Source: Aquirufa nivalisilvae (GTDB lineage: Bacteria; Bacteroidota; Bacteroidia; Cytophagales; Spirosomataceae). From it: DNA of 64,000 nt. Where the stretch lies: contig NZ_SEWX01000002.1 in NCBI RefSeq assembly GCF_004307455.1, positions 310,001 through 374,000 on the forward strand, in the 5' to 3' direction. Each line of letters opens with the position of its first letter. Position 1 is the stretch's first letter. The notes under the pieces are model-generated. The model had not been told where the DNA came from. It saw only the letters and a program-made list of their open reading frames with translations, and made no database searches. Made by a program: the position numbers and the translations under genes. Shown here piece by piece: positions 16,570 to 25,200 of the stretch.

Positions 16570-17325
16570 TTAGTTAGTAAACTCTAATTTACCTGTTCGG
16601 AGGGTATAAAAAGCTCCTACCATTTTTATTTCCCCTTTTGCTTCCATCTCTTTAAGCATTGGACTCCTTTTTCTAATTTGATCCAAGGCATTTCTCACAT
16701 TATTCTGTGCAACCAATTTCACAAAAGCTTCATTTTTGGAAGTTTTTTCTCCCGCAAAACTTTGACTCATAGCCACAGCGGGTTTGATGTTGGACAACAT
16801 GGCGGTGATGTTTCCGAGCTGTACGTCATCTATAGCTCCTTTCACTGCACCACAATGCTGATGTCCCATAACTATGATGAGTTTTGCACCAGCCACTTTG
16901 CAGGCAAATTCCATACTTCCTACTAAGTCGGTATTGACAAAATTACCTGCAACCCGACCGACAAAAACATCTCCAATACCTTGATCGAATACATCTTCCA
17001 CGGGAACCCGACTATCCAAACAGCTTAACACCATGGCTTTAGGGAATTGGCCGCCAGTAGCCGCTTTTCTAATTGCTTCGGAATGTTCCCGACGCGTGGT
17101 GTTTCCTGCGTTAAATCGTTCGTTCCCTTCTTTGAATTCTTGTAAAACTTGATCAGGTGTTAATGCATCTTGTTCAGCTTTTGTCAAAACATGTGTTGGA
17201 ATATGCGAAGCCAAAGAAGAATATGAATCTTTTTCAACATTTTTATTCTGATTACTAGCATTACAAGCAATGAAGAGTTGAACAGTAGTCAGCAATAGTG
17301 TGATTTGGATCAATACTTGTTTCAT
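16570..17325 (-). CDS. Beta-class carbonic anhydrase with lipoprotein signal
   Basis: 251 residues from ATG 17325; extension to GTG 17367 would spoil the signal peptide. The N-terminus is a lipoprotein-type signal ending LFIAC with Cys21, so the enzyme is predicted to be anchored outside the cytoplasm. The zinc ligands are Cys102 (SCLDSRVP, with the Asp104-Arg106 dyad), His155 and Cys158 (GHQHCGAVKG). It interconverts CO2 and bicarbonate. Most bacterial beta-class enzymes are cytoplasmic, so the export signal is notable. Single gene between the toxin-antitoxin pairs and an exported hydrolase. Confidence 0.9.
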   Translation of the reverse strand: MKQVLIQITLLLTTVQLFIACNASNQNKNVEKDSYSSLASHIPTHVLTKAEQDALTPDQVLQEFKEGNERFNAGNTTRREHSEAIRKAATGGQFPKAMVLSCLDSRVPVEDVFDQGIGDVFVGRVAGNFVNTDLVGSMEFACKVAGAKLIIVMGHQHCGAVKGAIDDVQLGNITAMLSNIKPAVAMSQSFAGEKTSKNEAFVKLVAQNNVRNALDQIRKRSPMLKEMEAKGEIKMVGAFYTLRTGKLEFTN

Positions 17326-17481
17326 GTTTTTTTGTTTTATGTTTTTCGACACAAAATAAAAACACACATTCCATTAATTTTTATTTAATATTTATATGAA
17401 ATTCATAAAATATATTTATGAATTTTTTTTATTGAAAATAGGAGGGATGATCAGAAACTGGGCGCTATGATTTAACATGGA

Positions 17482-17542
17482 GATTGCAAATCTCTAGTCA
17501 TTTGTTGTTCCATATGACCCTGCAGAACATGTCTAACAGCGG
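17482..17542. repeat. Diverged single copy of the 80-bp repeat
   Basis: Starts GATTGCAAATC, continues TTTGTTGTTCCATATGACCC and ends GAACATGTCTAACAGCGG. This aligns along its length with the third copy of the tandem array at 18714-18776. It occupies the non-coding space upstream of the carbonic anhydrase and downstream of the hydrolase stop. Confidence 0.65.
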
Positions 17543-17584
17543 TTTGTACTTTAGTAGGACACAACGAAAATCTTTGATGTTGAT

Positions 17585-18481
17585 TTATTCTTTAAACTTC
17601 TTACTATTTAAGGTTTTCTGTTTTATCCATTGAATTGAAATGTCAAATGGTGCCTTATCACGGTCATCAGATACCGTATTGTGGCCTAATTTTGAAAACA
17701 AGGTGTATTCAAAAGGTTTGCCTTGAACTTTAAATGTATTTAATTGCTCCATACACAACTTGACAGGAATTTGGATGTCTTTCTCGCCAAAAAGCCAAAG
17801 CCCAGGAATGGAAAGATTATTTAGAGAAGTTTTAGGGTCAGTCGCTACGAATTGATACTTGTCTGGGTCATTTTTAGTATGTTCACGAGCATCTTCTTCG
17901 GTATGATTTTCCCAAAAGTGATTGTTTCCATTGGTATAAAATTGAAATCGAAGCTGTTCTAGCGTGGTAATGGTAGGACAACTAAATAAAACCATAAATG
18001 CTATATGGGGATTTTTGCTGGCAGCTATTGGAATTATCCATCCAGCTTGACTGAAGCCAACTAATCCAATGGGCATTTTTTTACCTTTCAAATAGGTTCG
18101 AAACGTATTGACTGCTGAATTAGCATCGTGAGATAACAAATTAAGATTAGTGGTGTCAATATTATTCGTGCCAACAGTTGGTCCTACATATATACCACCA
18201 GATTCTCCAACTCCTCGTTTATCATATGTTAATACGGCAATACCTGCTTTTGCAAGTCGCTTTGCAAATTCCATTTCTCTTTTTACAGGGTCAGAACCGT
18301 GAACAATGACTACGGCTGCAAATGGATTATTAGGTAGCAAAACTGAGCCTGCAAGGGTGATGCCCTGACTTTCAAACTTGATGTCTTGAATGACCAAGTC
18401 AGTCGATTGTGAAAATACTGAAAGAGGTAAGCAAATTAATAATATCCCAATACAGATGTTTGAGCAAAATTTGATTTTCAT
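17585..18481 (-). CDS. Exported alpha/beta hydrolase
   Basis: 298 residues with a signal peptide ending near VFSQS (about residue 25). The hydrolase core shows the oxyanion strand VVIVHGS, KRGVGESGG, the nucleophile elbow GFSQAG and a C-terminal catalytic His in KLGHNTVS; an Asp in FGEKDIQIP fits the triad. It resembles dipeptidyl-peptidase-like or acyl-esterase-type family members. The substrate is not determinable. Flanked by repeats on both sides, so probably a single-gene unit. Confidence 0.85.
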   Translation of the reverse strand: MKIKFCSNICIGILLICLPLSVFSQSTDLVIQDIKFESQGITLAGSVLLPNNPFAAVVIVHGSDPVKREMEFAKRLAKAGIAVLTYDKRGVGESGGIYVGPTVGTNNIDTTNLNLLSHDANSAVNTFRTYLKGKKMPIGLVGFSQAGWIIPIAASKNPHIAFMVLFSCPTITTLEQLRFQFYTNGNNHFWENHTEEDAREHTKNDPDKYQFVATDPKTSLNNLSIPGLWLFGEKDIQIPVKLCMEQLNTFKVQGKPFEYTLFSKLGHNTVSDDRDKAPFDISIQWIKQKTLNSKKFKE

Positions 18482-18862
18482 AATGAGGTCAAACGAATGG
18501 AGAAGAAAAGCTGGGACTATTTATAATATGGCTTTGTTAAATTTACGACATGCGGATTACAAATCCCATTTATTTATCATTCGACATGCCCATTCAGAAC
18601 ATGTTGAAAAGTGGGAATTTACTTACTACAAGTGGATTACAAATGCATTTTATTTGTCATTCGACATGACCATTTGGAACATGTTGAAAAGTGGAAATTT
18701 ACTTACTACAAGTGGATTACAAATCCATTTTATTTGTCATTCGACATGACCCTTTGGAACATGTCGAACAGCGGGAACTGCAGGACCATTCACCATTTAC
18801 AATTCACAATTTACCATTCCCCTTCCCCATCTATCATCTATAACTTATAATTTATAATTTCC
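18482..18862. other. Gene-free interval filled by repeats
   Basis: This 381-bp interval between the hydrolase and lactonase genes holds the 80-bp tandem array (18554-18776) and then low-complexity sequence to about 18860 made of degenerate units such as CCATTTACAATTCACAATTT. Open frames crossing it exist only because the repeat is intact; a period of 80 shifts the frame each copy, so coding is unlikely. No promoter was clear. Confidence 0.7.
18554..18776. repeat. 80-bp tandem repeat, about 2.8 copies
   Basis: GGATTACAAAT recurs at 18554, 18634 and 18714, a period of exactly 80 bp. Each unit contains the inverted repeat CGACATG ... CATGTYG around ACC and GG, so each transcript copy could form a short hairpin. 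Copies 2 and 3 are nearly identical; copy 1 is more diverged in its second half. Single diverged copies lie at 17482-17542 and 13749-13778. Confidence 0.9.
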
Positions 18863-19885
18863 TCACCACCCCATTCCTTTCGTCTTCGTTCTAACTCTCA
18901 ATAAATTCATATCTGCTGTAATGAATAGGGTAGAACCATCTTCTCCAAAAGCAACGTTGGCTGTAGCACTGCCCGCCTCAATTCTCCCCAATAGTTTACC
19001 TGCTGGACTAATGATTAACACGCCTCCTGGTCCTGTGGCCCATAAGTTGCCTGCTTTGTCAATTTTAAATCCATCAGGTGCTCCTTGCCAACCTTTTTTA
19101 GCTAATTCCGCTCCATCAAAGAAGATTTTACCTTCGCCTAAGTTTCCGTCCTTATCGACCGGGAATGCCTTCCAGATTAATCCTTTCGGATCTGATTGGC
19201 CTACGTACAAGATTTTTTCATCCGGACTAAAAGCCAATCCATTTGGACGGGTCATGTCTTTCACTTGTAAGCTCAATTCACCCTTTTTATTTAATCGATA
19301 CACGCCTTGAAAGGGTAATTCTTTAGCAGGTTCGTCCTTACCTCTGCCCGGTAATCCATAAGGAGGGTCGGTGAAGTAATAATCCCCCGAGCTGTGTTGA
19401 ACCAAATCATTGGGACTATTTAATTTTTTCCCTTCAAATAAATGTGCCAAGGTTTTCTTTTTGGCAGGATTGTCCAAAGGCATTTCAGCAAGCCTTCTGT
19501 CGCCATGTTCACATGAAACCAAGTTGCCTTTTTTGTTGATAATCAATCCATTGGCACCAGGCTCTTCCGAATAAGGAACGGTGCCCGTATAGCCAGATGG
19601 TTTTAAAAACACTTCCACTTCTTTGCCTGGAGCCCATTTATGAATGACATTTTCGGGGACATCCGAGAAAAGTAAATATTTCCCTTTTTTCACCCATACC
19701 GGTCCTTCCGACCAAGTATAGCCAGTTCCCAAAATTTCAATGGGTGAATTAACATCCAATAATTGGTCCAAGGCAGAGTCCAATCGATGAATCTTACCAA
19801 TGGTCGGATAGCTTTTTTCCTGTGCATTCATGCTAAAAAGGCTGCCTGTTAAACAGCAAAAGAGGTAAAAGATGGTTTTTTTCAT
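18863..19885 (-). CDS. Exported SMP-30/gluconolactonase family protein
   Basis: 340 residues from ATG 19885 (a start at 19924 would put 13 residues before the signal peptide). The signal peptide ends near MNAQ at residue 22. The six-bladed propeller shows the metal-site residues: WSEGPVW (Glu), NSPNDLV (Asn) and a late DGFKIDKAGNLW (Asp). This family hydrolyses sugar lactones. It lies 57 bp downstream of the GMC oxidoreductase gene, so the lactone may be the product of that enzyme. Confidence 0.88.
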   Translation of the reverse strand: MKKTIFYLFCCLTGSLFSMNAQEKSYPTIGKIHRLDSALDQLLDVNSPIEILGTGYTWSEGPVWVKKGKYLLFSDVPENVIHKWAPGKEVEVFLKPSGYTGTVPYSEEPGANGLIINKKGNLVSCEHGDRRLAEMPLDNPAKKKTLAHLFEGKKLNSPNDLVQHSSGDYYFTDPPYGLPGRGKDEPAKELPFQGVYRLNKKGELSLQVKDMTRPNGLAFSPDEKILYVGQSDPKGLIWKAFPVDKDGNLGEGKIFFDGAELAKKGWQGAPDGFKIDKAGNLWATGPGGVLIISPAGKLLGRIEAGSATANVAFGEDGSTLFITADMNLLRVRTKTKGMGW

Positions 19886-19942
19886 GGTCTTGAGAAAAAA
19901 AATGTGGGCTGGTTTGGCCCACATTTCATTGAAAAAATCAAC

Positions 19943-21655
19943 TTATATATTATGTTTCTTCATTTCTTTTACGGCAAAATCGGCCGCACGGGCTGTTAAT
20001 GCCATATAAGTTAAGGAAGGATTTACGCAAGATGCCGAAGTCATTGAGGCACCATCGGTCACAAAGACATTTTTAACTCCATGAACTTGGTTGTTGGCAT
20101 TCAATACCGAAGTCTTAGGATCACGACCCATACGTGCCGTTCCCATTTCGTGAATGGCCATACCTGGATAAGAACCATTATCAAATGCTCTTACGTTTTT
20201 CAAGCCAGCGCTTTCCAACATTTCACGGGCATCTTCCATAATGTCTTTACGCATTTTCTTTTCGTTTTCCTTGAATTCTGCGTCAAATACCACAACTGGT
20301 AAACCCCACTTATCTTTGGTAGTCGGATCTAAATACATTTTGTTTTCATGGTATGGCAAAGTCTCCCCAAAACCACTTAAGCCCATCATCCATGGACCTG
20401 GTTTAGTCATCGACTCTTTGTAGTCGATACCGAAGTTCAAATCACCTACACCACGATTCCAGCCTTGACGAGAACCACTGCCTTGGTATCCAAATCCACG
20501 TAAATAATCACGCTTATCGTTGCCAATGTTACGGTAACGAGGAATGTAGATACCATTAGCTCTACGACCGATGTAGTATTTATCTTCATCGCCTTCCCAA
20601 ACTCCACTCGCACCAATTTTGAAGTGGTGATCCATCAAGTTGTGTCCTAATTCTCCTGAATCATTACCGAAACCGTTCGGGTAGCGGCGAGATTTAGAGT
20701 TCAATAATAGGGCTGTTGTACTTACCGTTGATCCACAAACAAAAATGATTTTGGCGTAATATTCACGTACATCTTTGGTGACTGTATCAATCACACGTAC
20801 ACCTTTAGCTTTTTGTTTTTGCTCATCGTAAAGAATCTCCGATACCAAAGAATCTGGGCGAAGCGTCATTAAACCTGTCTTAGCCGCAGGAGGCAAGGTA
20901 CAAGATTGAGAACTAAAGTAGGCACCATAAGGGCAACCTAAACGGCACTTGTTCCGGTATTGGCAAGCACTACGTCCAATACCTAATTGTGCTTGTTTCG
21001 CTTCGGATAAGTTAGCCACACGACCTATCGTCATGTTACGCCCTGGGAAGTTTTTCTCAATACGTTTTCTTACTTCTTTTTCTACGCAATACATGTCCAT
21101 CGGTTTTAAAAATTCCGAATCGGGCAATTGAGGTAGGCCCAAAGCTTCACCCGAAATGCCGACGTGTTTTTCTACGTAAGAATACCAAGGAGCAATGTCT
21201 TTGTAACGAATGGGCCAATCTACAGCAATACCATCTTTTAAGTTGGCCTCAAAATCGATATCACTTAAACGATAGGTTTGGCGTCCCCACATGATGGATT
21301 TTCCCCCTACGATATTCGGACGGAACCAGTCGAAACGTTTTTCTTCTTTGTACATGGAGTCGGAATCATTGAACCAATAGGTTTCCGTCATCTCATTGTA
21401 GGGATAATCACGCGCTAATTTTGGGTGAGTAGCCTTTTGTTCGTTGGTTAATAAACCATTGTATTTAAAGTCCCAAGGATCTTTGTAGCTAGGGGTATAA
21501 CCAGTTACGTGCTCCATTTGACGACCGCGGTCTAGGACTAATACGCGCAAACCTTTCTCGGTTAATTCTTTGGCAGCAAATCCACCCGATACTCCTGATC
21601 CTACGATGATGGCATCGTATGTTTGATTTTTTATTGAATCTATATTTAAGTTCAT
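19943..21655 (-). CDS. GMC family oxidoreductase
   Basis: 570 residues. The N-terminus is an FAD dinucleotide fold: AIIVGSGVSGGFAAKEL followed by VLVLDRG. The C-terminal domain has HEMGTARMGRDP with the candidate catalytic His and CVNPSLTYMALTARAAD. It is the large subunit type found with gluconate 2-dehydrogenase subunit 3 and oxidises the hydroxyl of a sugar or sugar acid. It has no signal of its own; the small subunit immediately upstream bears an export-type signal, so co-export is likely. Probable operon: subunit 3, GMC, lactonase. Confidence 0.92.
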   Translation of the reverse strand: MNLNIDSIKNQTYDAIIVGSGVSGGFAAKELTEKGLRVLVLDRGRQMEHVTGYTPSYKDPWDFKYNGLLTNEQKATHPKLARDYPYNEMTETYWFNDSDSMYKEEKRFDWFRPNIVGGKSIMWGRQTYRLSDIDFEANLKDGIAVDWPIRYKDIAPWYSYVEKHVGISGEALGLPQLPDSEFLKPMDMYCVEKEVRKRIEKNFPGRNMTIGRVANLSEAKQAQLGIGRSACQYRNKCRLGCPYGAYFSSQSCTLPPAAKTGLMTLRPDSLVSEILYDEQKQKAKGVRVIDTVTKDVREYYAKIIFVCGSTVSTTALLLNSKSRRYPNGFGNDSGELGHNLMDHHFKIGASGVWEGDEDKYYIGRRANGIYIPRYRNIGNDKRDYLRGFGYQGSGSRQGWNRGVGDLNFGIDYKESMTKPGPWMMGLSGFGETLPYHENKMYLDPTTKDKWGLPVVVFDAEFKENEKKMRKDIMEDAREMLESAGLKNVRAFDNGSYPGMAIHEMGTARMGRDPKTSVLNANNQVHGVKNVFVTDGASMTSASCVNPSLTYMALTARAADFAVKEMKKHNI

Positions 21656-21680
21656 TGTTATTCTAGTCTTGACATGAAAA

Positions 21681-22256
21681 TTAAAGAGCCCACGTTTTTT
21701 GTCCTGGTGCTAATGGCATACAGCCATCGAATTTACCTGGGATTGGAAGGTATTCCAACGCCTTGGTAGCACCAATTTCAGAAGTGAAATAACCAGTAGT
21801 GGTTAATTCTTTCATCATGAAAAAGAAAGGAGTAGGAGCTTTTTTTCCTTTATTGGCAGTTCTTTCCGAATCAGATTCCAGCATGATACCAGTAAGTGCT
21901 TCTTTCTTTTCTACGGCACTAGCTTGTGCAAAAGATTTGCCTGATTTGGCCTGACAATTGGCTTCTAATTTCGCTAAACCAGCATAAAAATGCTCTTGTT
22001 CTTCTTTAGGATAGCAATCACGTACCACACGAACAATGAATTTTTCTACACCAGTAGCTTTAGCGCCTGGAGTACCACTGTTTGGGATGATTACATCGGC
22101 AACTTCTGCTAATAAAGACTCTTGATCAGCCGTCACACTGACAAATGCCCCATGGTTTAACTTTTCTCCACGCAGTCCAGCCATGGCAGGGGCAGAAACA
22201 ACACCACCCATTAACATGACCACACGCTGTACAGCTTCTCTACGGTTAATGTTCAT
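21681..22256 (-). CDS. Gluconate 2-dehydrogenase subunit 3 family protein
   Basis: 191 residues from ATG 22256 (a TTG at 22262 is the only alternative). The N-terminus MNINRREAVQRVVMLMGG carries a twin-arginine followed by a hydrophobic stretch, compatible with a Tat signal. The body matches the gluconate 2-dehydrogenase subunit 3 family, including DVIIPNSGTPGAKATGVEKF. Such subunits pair with a GMC flavoprotein and help its export or stability. The GMC gene starts 25 bp downstream. Confidence 0.88.
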   Translation of the reverse strand: MNINRREAVQRVVMLMGGVVSAPAMAGLRGEKLNHGAFVSVTADQESLLAEVADVIIPNSGTPGAKATGVEKFIVRVVRDCYPKEEQEHFYAGLAKLEANCQAKSGKSFAQASAVEKKEALTGIMLESDSERTANKGKKAPTPFFFMMKELTTTGYFTSEIGATKALEYLPIPGKFDGCMPLAPGQKTWAL

Positions 22257-22410
22257 ATTCAAATTAATTTATAAGGATTCAAGGTTAATGCATTGAAATA
22301 GTTCAATTTTTTCCATACGGATTTCAAATATATACAATTATAGCAAAAATACTAGTGGGTATTGGAGGTCATTTCTAAAAAAAATATTACGTAATTTGTG
22401 CCTATAATTC

Positions 22411-23271
22411 ATGTATATGCCCATTTTAGCCGCTGATTTAGTTCGTCAAGTTCAGTCAGCCATTCAATCCTTATATTCACCTCAAGAAGTAGATGCTATA
22501 GCCTATTTGATGGTGGAGATGAGCACAGGTGCTTCAAGAATGGATTGTTTGATGGGAAAAGAAGTAGATGAAGTCCCGAATTGGGAAAGTTCCTTAGCTA
22601 GATTAGCACAGCATGAACCATTGCAATATGTATTGGGTAAAGGCTGGTTTCGAGATCGTATTTTTGGATTAAATCCACATACTTTGATTCCAAGGCCAGA
22701 GACAGAGGAATTGGTGGAACTGGTTTTGGGAAAAATACCTCATGAAAATATGCCATGTAGGCTATTGGATGTAGGTACGGGTTCTGGTTGCATTGCGATT
22801 TCCATAGCGTTGGAGGCACCTCAAGTCCAGGTTTCTGCTTGGGAAATTTCTCCAGATGCCCAAAGACAGGCAATACAGAATGCAAAATCACTTGATGCCC
22901 ATGTGACCATCGAACTACAAGATGTATTTCAATGGTCTACGCGTAACGATTCTGAAACTTGGGATATCATAGTGTCCAATCCGCCTTATGTGATGTTTCA
23001 AGAAGCAGCACAAATGGAAAAACATGTAACTGCATTTGAACCTGGACTTGCGCTTTTTGTCCCAGATGCTAATCCCCTAATTTTTTATCAGGTGCTTGAA
23101 AGCATGGCATCCAAGCATCTTCGAGGGGGTGGTTGGATCATGTTAGAAATTAACCAAGCACTCGGAAAAGAAACAAAAGCTCTTTTTTCGACGAAACGTT
23201 GGAAAAATGTGGAATTGAAACAAGATTTTCATGGGAAAGATCGTTTTGTTATAGCTCAGAAGGACATTTAA
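22411..23271 (+). CDS. prmC: Release factor glutamine N5-methyltransferase PrmC
   Basis: 286 residues. The N-terminal helical domain is followed by RFxxxxFxLxPHTLIPRPETEELV-type sequence, SAM motif LLDVGTGSGCIAIS and the substrate motif SNPPYV that holds the glutamine of the GGQ loop. It methylates release factors RF1 and RF2. ATG 22411 or ATG 22417 could be the start; six bases make no functional difference. Followed after 130 bp by the lemA unit, which has its own promoter. Confidence 0.93.
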   Translation: MYMPILAADLVRQVQSAIQSLYSPQEVDAIAYLMVEMSTGASRMDCLMGKEVDEVPNWESSLARLAQHEPLQYVLGKGWFRDRIFGLNPHTLIPRPETEELVELVLGKIPHENMPCRLLDVGTGSGCIAISIALEAPQVQVSAWEISPDAQRQAIQNAKSLDAHVTIELQDVFQWSTRNDSETWDIIVSNPPYVMFQEAAQMEKHVTAFEPGLALFVPDANPLIFYQVLESMASKHLRGGGWIMLEINQALGKETKALFSTKRWKNVELKQDFHGKDRFVIAQKDI

Positions 23272-23363
23272 ATAAGGAATCTTACATTTGTCAGGGAATT
23301 GGAACATTTATCCTTTAAAAAGCATTTTAATGGAAATTTGCTTAGGACAGATAGTAATTTGTA

Positions 23364-23371
23364 TACCTTTG
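23364..23371 (+). promoter_or_regulatory. -7 element of the lemA operon
   Basis: TACCTTTG matches TAnnTTTG. The expected start near 23377 would give a 25-base leader before ATG 23402. The -33 element is not clear (TTTG lies 23 bp upstream). Confidence 0.5.
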
Positions 23372-23401
23372 CAGAGCAAAAATTTTAAAACAATATCAAC
23401 A

Positions 23402-23995
23402 ATGAACAGAAAACTTTGGATTGCTTTGGGCGTCATTGCTCTCGTGATTTTTTGGGGAGTCGGAGTACGTAATGGATTGGCTACTAGTGACCAAGAAGTA
23501 AAAGGATCTTGGGCCAATGTACAATCGGCTTATCAGCGTCGTGCTGATTTGATTCCAAACCTAGTTAAAACGGTACAAGGAGTTGCCAATTTTGAGAAAT
23601 CAACGTTAACTGCGGTGATTGAAGCACGTGCAAGTGCTACCCAAATGAAATTGGATGCCAAGGATTTAAGTCCTGAAAATATGCAAAAATATCAAGCGGC
23701 TCAATCATCTTTGGGTGGAGCATTATCTCGTTTGATGGTGGTTGCAGAAAATTATCCTCAGTTGAAAGCCACAGAAAATTTTTCGGAATTGCAGGCTCAA
23801 TTGGAAGGAACAGAAAACCGCATTAAAGAAGAGAGAGATCGTTTCAACGAATCGGTTAAATCTTATAATAGTAAAGTGGTTACTTTTCCGAATAACCTAA
23901 TTGCTTCATTCTCTGGATTTACGGAGAAAGGATATTTCGAAGCAGAAGCTGGTTCTGATAAAGCTCCAGAAGTTAATTTCGACGAGAAGAAATAA
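23402..23995 (+). CDS. lemA: LemA family protein
   Basis: 197 residues from ATG 23402; a longer frame from 23288 would include the promoter. One N-terminal membrane helix (LWIALGVIALVIFWGVGV) is followed by a helical bundle with the family signature WANVQSAYQRRADLIPNLV. LemA proteins are membrane-anchored with a mostly alpha-helical outer domain; function is unclear. It is followed at once by two TPM-domain genes, the usual LemA-TPM arrangement. Confidence 0.93.
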   Translation: MNRKLWIALGVIALVIFWGVGVRNGLATSDQEVKGSWANVQSAYQRRADLIPNLVKTVQGVANFEKSTLTAVIEARASATQMKLDAKDLSPENMQKYQAAQSSLGGALSRLMVVAENYPQLKATENFSELQAQLEGTENRIKEERDRFNESVKSYNSKVVTFPNNLIASFSGFTEKGYFEAEAGSDKAPEVNFDEKK

Positions 23996-23997
23996 AG

Positions 23998-24423
23998 ATG
24001 CACATTAGCCAGGAACAACAAGCTGAAATTTTACAAGCCATTAAAGAAGCTGAATTAGGAACTTCTGGTGAAATTCGTGTGCATATAGAGAGTCATTGTG
24101 AAGGGCACCCGATCGAGCGATCGAAGGTGCTCTTTTTTCAATTAGGCATGAATCAAACTGATTTGCAAAATGGTGTTTTGGTTTATCTAGCCATTAAAGA
24201 TCGTAAATATGCCATTATTGGGGACAAAGGGATTGATGCCCATGTAAGCCCCGAATTTTGGGAAACAATACGAGATGAAATGAGGCCATATTTGGCCAAG
24301 AATGAAATAGGAGCAGGATTAGCTTGGGGTGTTCGTCGGATTGGCGAAGTGCTCACCATGTATTTTCCTTATCAAAAAGACGATATCAATGAGCTCACGG
24401 ATGAGTTGTCCTTTGGGGCTTAA
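23998..24423 (+). CDS. TPM domain protein (cytoplasmic-type)
   Basis: 141 residues, starting 2 bp after lemA. The sequence is a TPM fold without signal peptide: EAELGTSGEIRVHIES, then GVLVYLAIKDRKYAIIGDKGI. The C-terminus is DELSFGA after a helical tail. TPM domains have been linked to phosphatase activity and to photosystem II repair in plants; the bacterial role is not established. The next gene, another TPM protein, overlaps its 3' end. Confidence 0.87.
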   Translation: MHISQEQQAEILQAIKEAELGTSGEIRVHIESHCEGHPIERSKVLFFQLGMNQTDLQNGVLVYLAIKDRKYAIIGDKGIDAHVSPEFWETIRDEMRPYLAKNEIGAGLAWGVRRIGEVLTMYFPYQKDDINELTDELSFGA

Positions 24424-25186
24424 AATTATACGCTTATTCATATTAAGCATGGCTTTCATAAGCCTGTCTGTGCCCTTACTTTTGGCTCAATCAGGAATTC
24501 CTGAAAAGCCGAGTGGTTATGTGGTCGATTTGTCCAATAAATTAAGCCCTGAAGAAAAACAAAATTTAGAACAGAAATTGAGGGGCTATGCGGATAGCAC
24601 ATCCACTCAATTGGAAATTGTCATTGTGCCTACAACCGGTAATACTGATCCGTATGATTATGCCATGGAAATTGGAAAATCATGGGGTGTGGGCCAAAAG
24701 GATAAAAACAATGGATTGGTTCTGTTGATCACTTCGGAAACCCGCAAGATTAGGATAGTTACAGGAAGAGGTTTAGAATCAGTTTTACCTGATGCTATTT
24801 GTAAACGGATAATCAATCGAATTTTAAAACCAGCCTTAAAACAAGGAGATTATTTCGGTGGTATAGATGCCGCCACGACTGAAATGATGCAGCGGGCAAG
24901 TGGGACCTTTCAATCGGATGGAGAAGGTGAGCAACAAGATGGAATACCTTTGGTATTCATCATTTTAGTATTCTTTATTATCATCACGATCATTCGTGCC
25001 ATCAAGAATCGAGGTGGGGGTTCTGGTCCAGGTTCAACTGGTGGAGGCATGTTTTTTCCACCAATCTTTATGGGTGGAGGTAACTCAGGAAGAGGTTTTG
25101 GTGGAAATGGTGGAGGAGGCGGTTTTGACTTCGGTGGTTTTGGTGGAGGCGATTTTGGTGGTGGAGGAGCAGGAGGAGATTTTTAA
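24401..25186 (+). CDS. Exported TPM domain protein with Gly-rich tail (YgcG-like)
   Basis: 261 residues from ATG 24401; ATG 24389 is an alternative and both overlap the previous gene. After a signal peptide ending near LLLAQS comes a TPM domain ([45 protein letters not shown]), a membrane helix ([17 protein letters not shown]) and a tail of Gly/Phe repeats from about residue 205 to the end. The layout matches YgcG-type membrane proteins whose domain faces the periplasm and whose Gly-rich tail faces the cytoplasm. It sits between a soluble TPM protein and gmhA. Confidence 0.88.
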   Translation: MSCPLGLKIIRLFILSMAFISLSVPLLLAQSGIPEKPSGYVVDLSNKLSPEEKQNLEQKLRGYADSTSTQLEIVIVPTTGNTDPYDYAMEIGKSWGVGQKDKNNGLVLLITSETRKIRIVTGRGLESVLPDAICKRIINRILKPALKQGDYFGGIDAATTEMMQRASGTFQSDGEGEQQDGIPLVFIILVFFIIITIIRAIKNRGGGSGPGSTGGGMFFPPIFMGGGNSGRGFGGNGGGGGFDFGGFGGGDFGGGGAGGDF

Positions 25187-25200
25187 CAGATGTAAATAAC

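Noticed and set aside
17399-17425. Hairpin AAATTCATAAA/TTTATGAATTT with following T-run
   Set aside because: The stem has almost no G or C, lies upstream of the carbonic anhydrase start and does not end any gene, so it is not called a terminator.
18390-18850. Open reading frames crossing the 80-bp tandem repeat
   Set aside because: An 80-bp period is not a multiple of three, so any frame changes between copies; the translations show no recognisable fold and the region is flanked by gene ends.
24996-25199. Frame opposite in phase to the Gly-rich tail of the TPM protein
   Set aside because: It reads the repeated GGT/GGA codons of the real gene in another frame; composition alone explains it.
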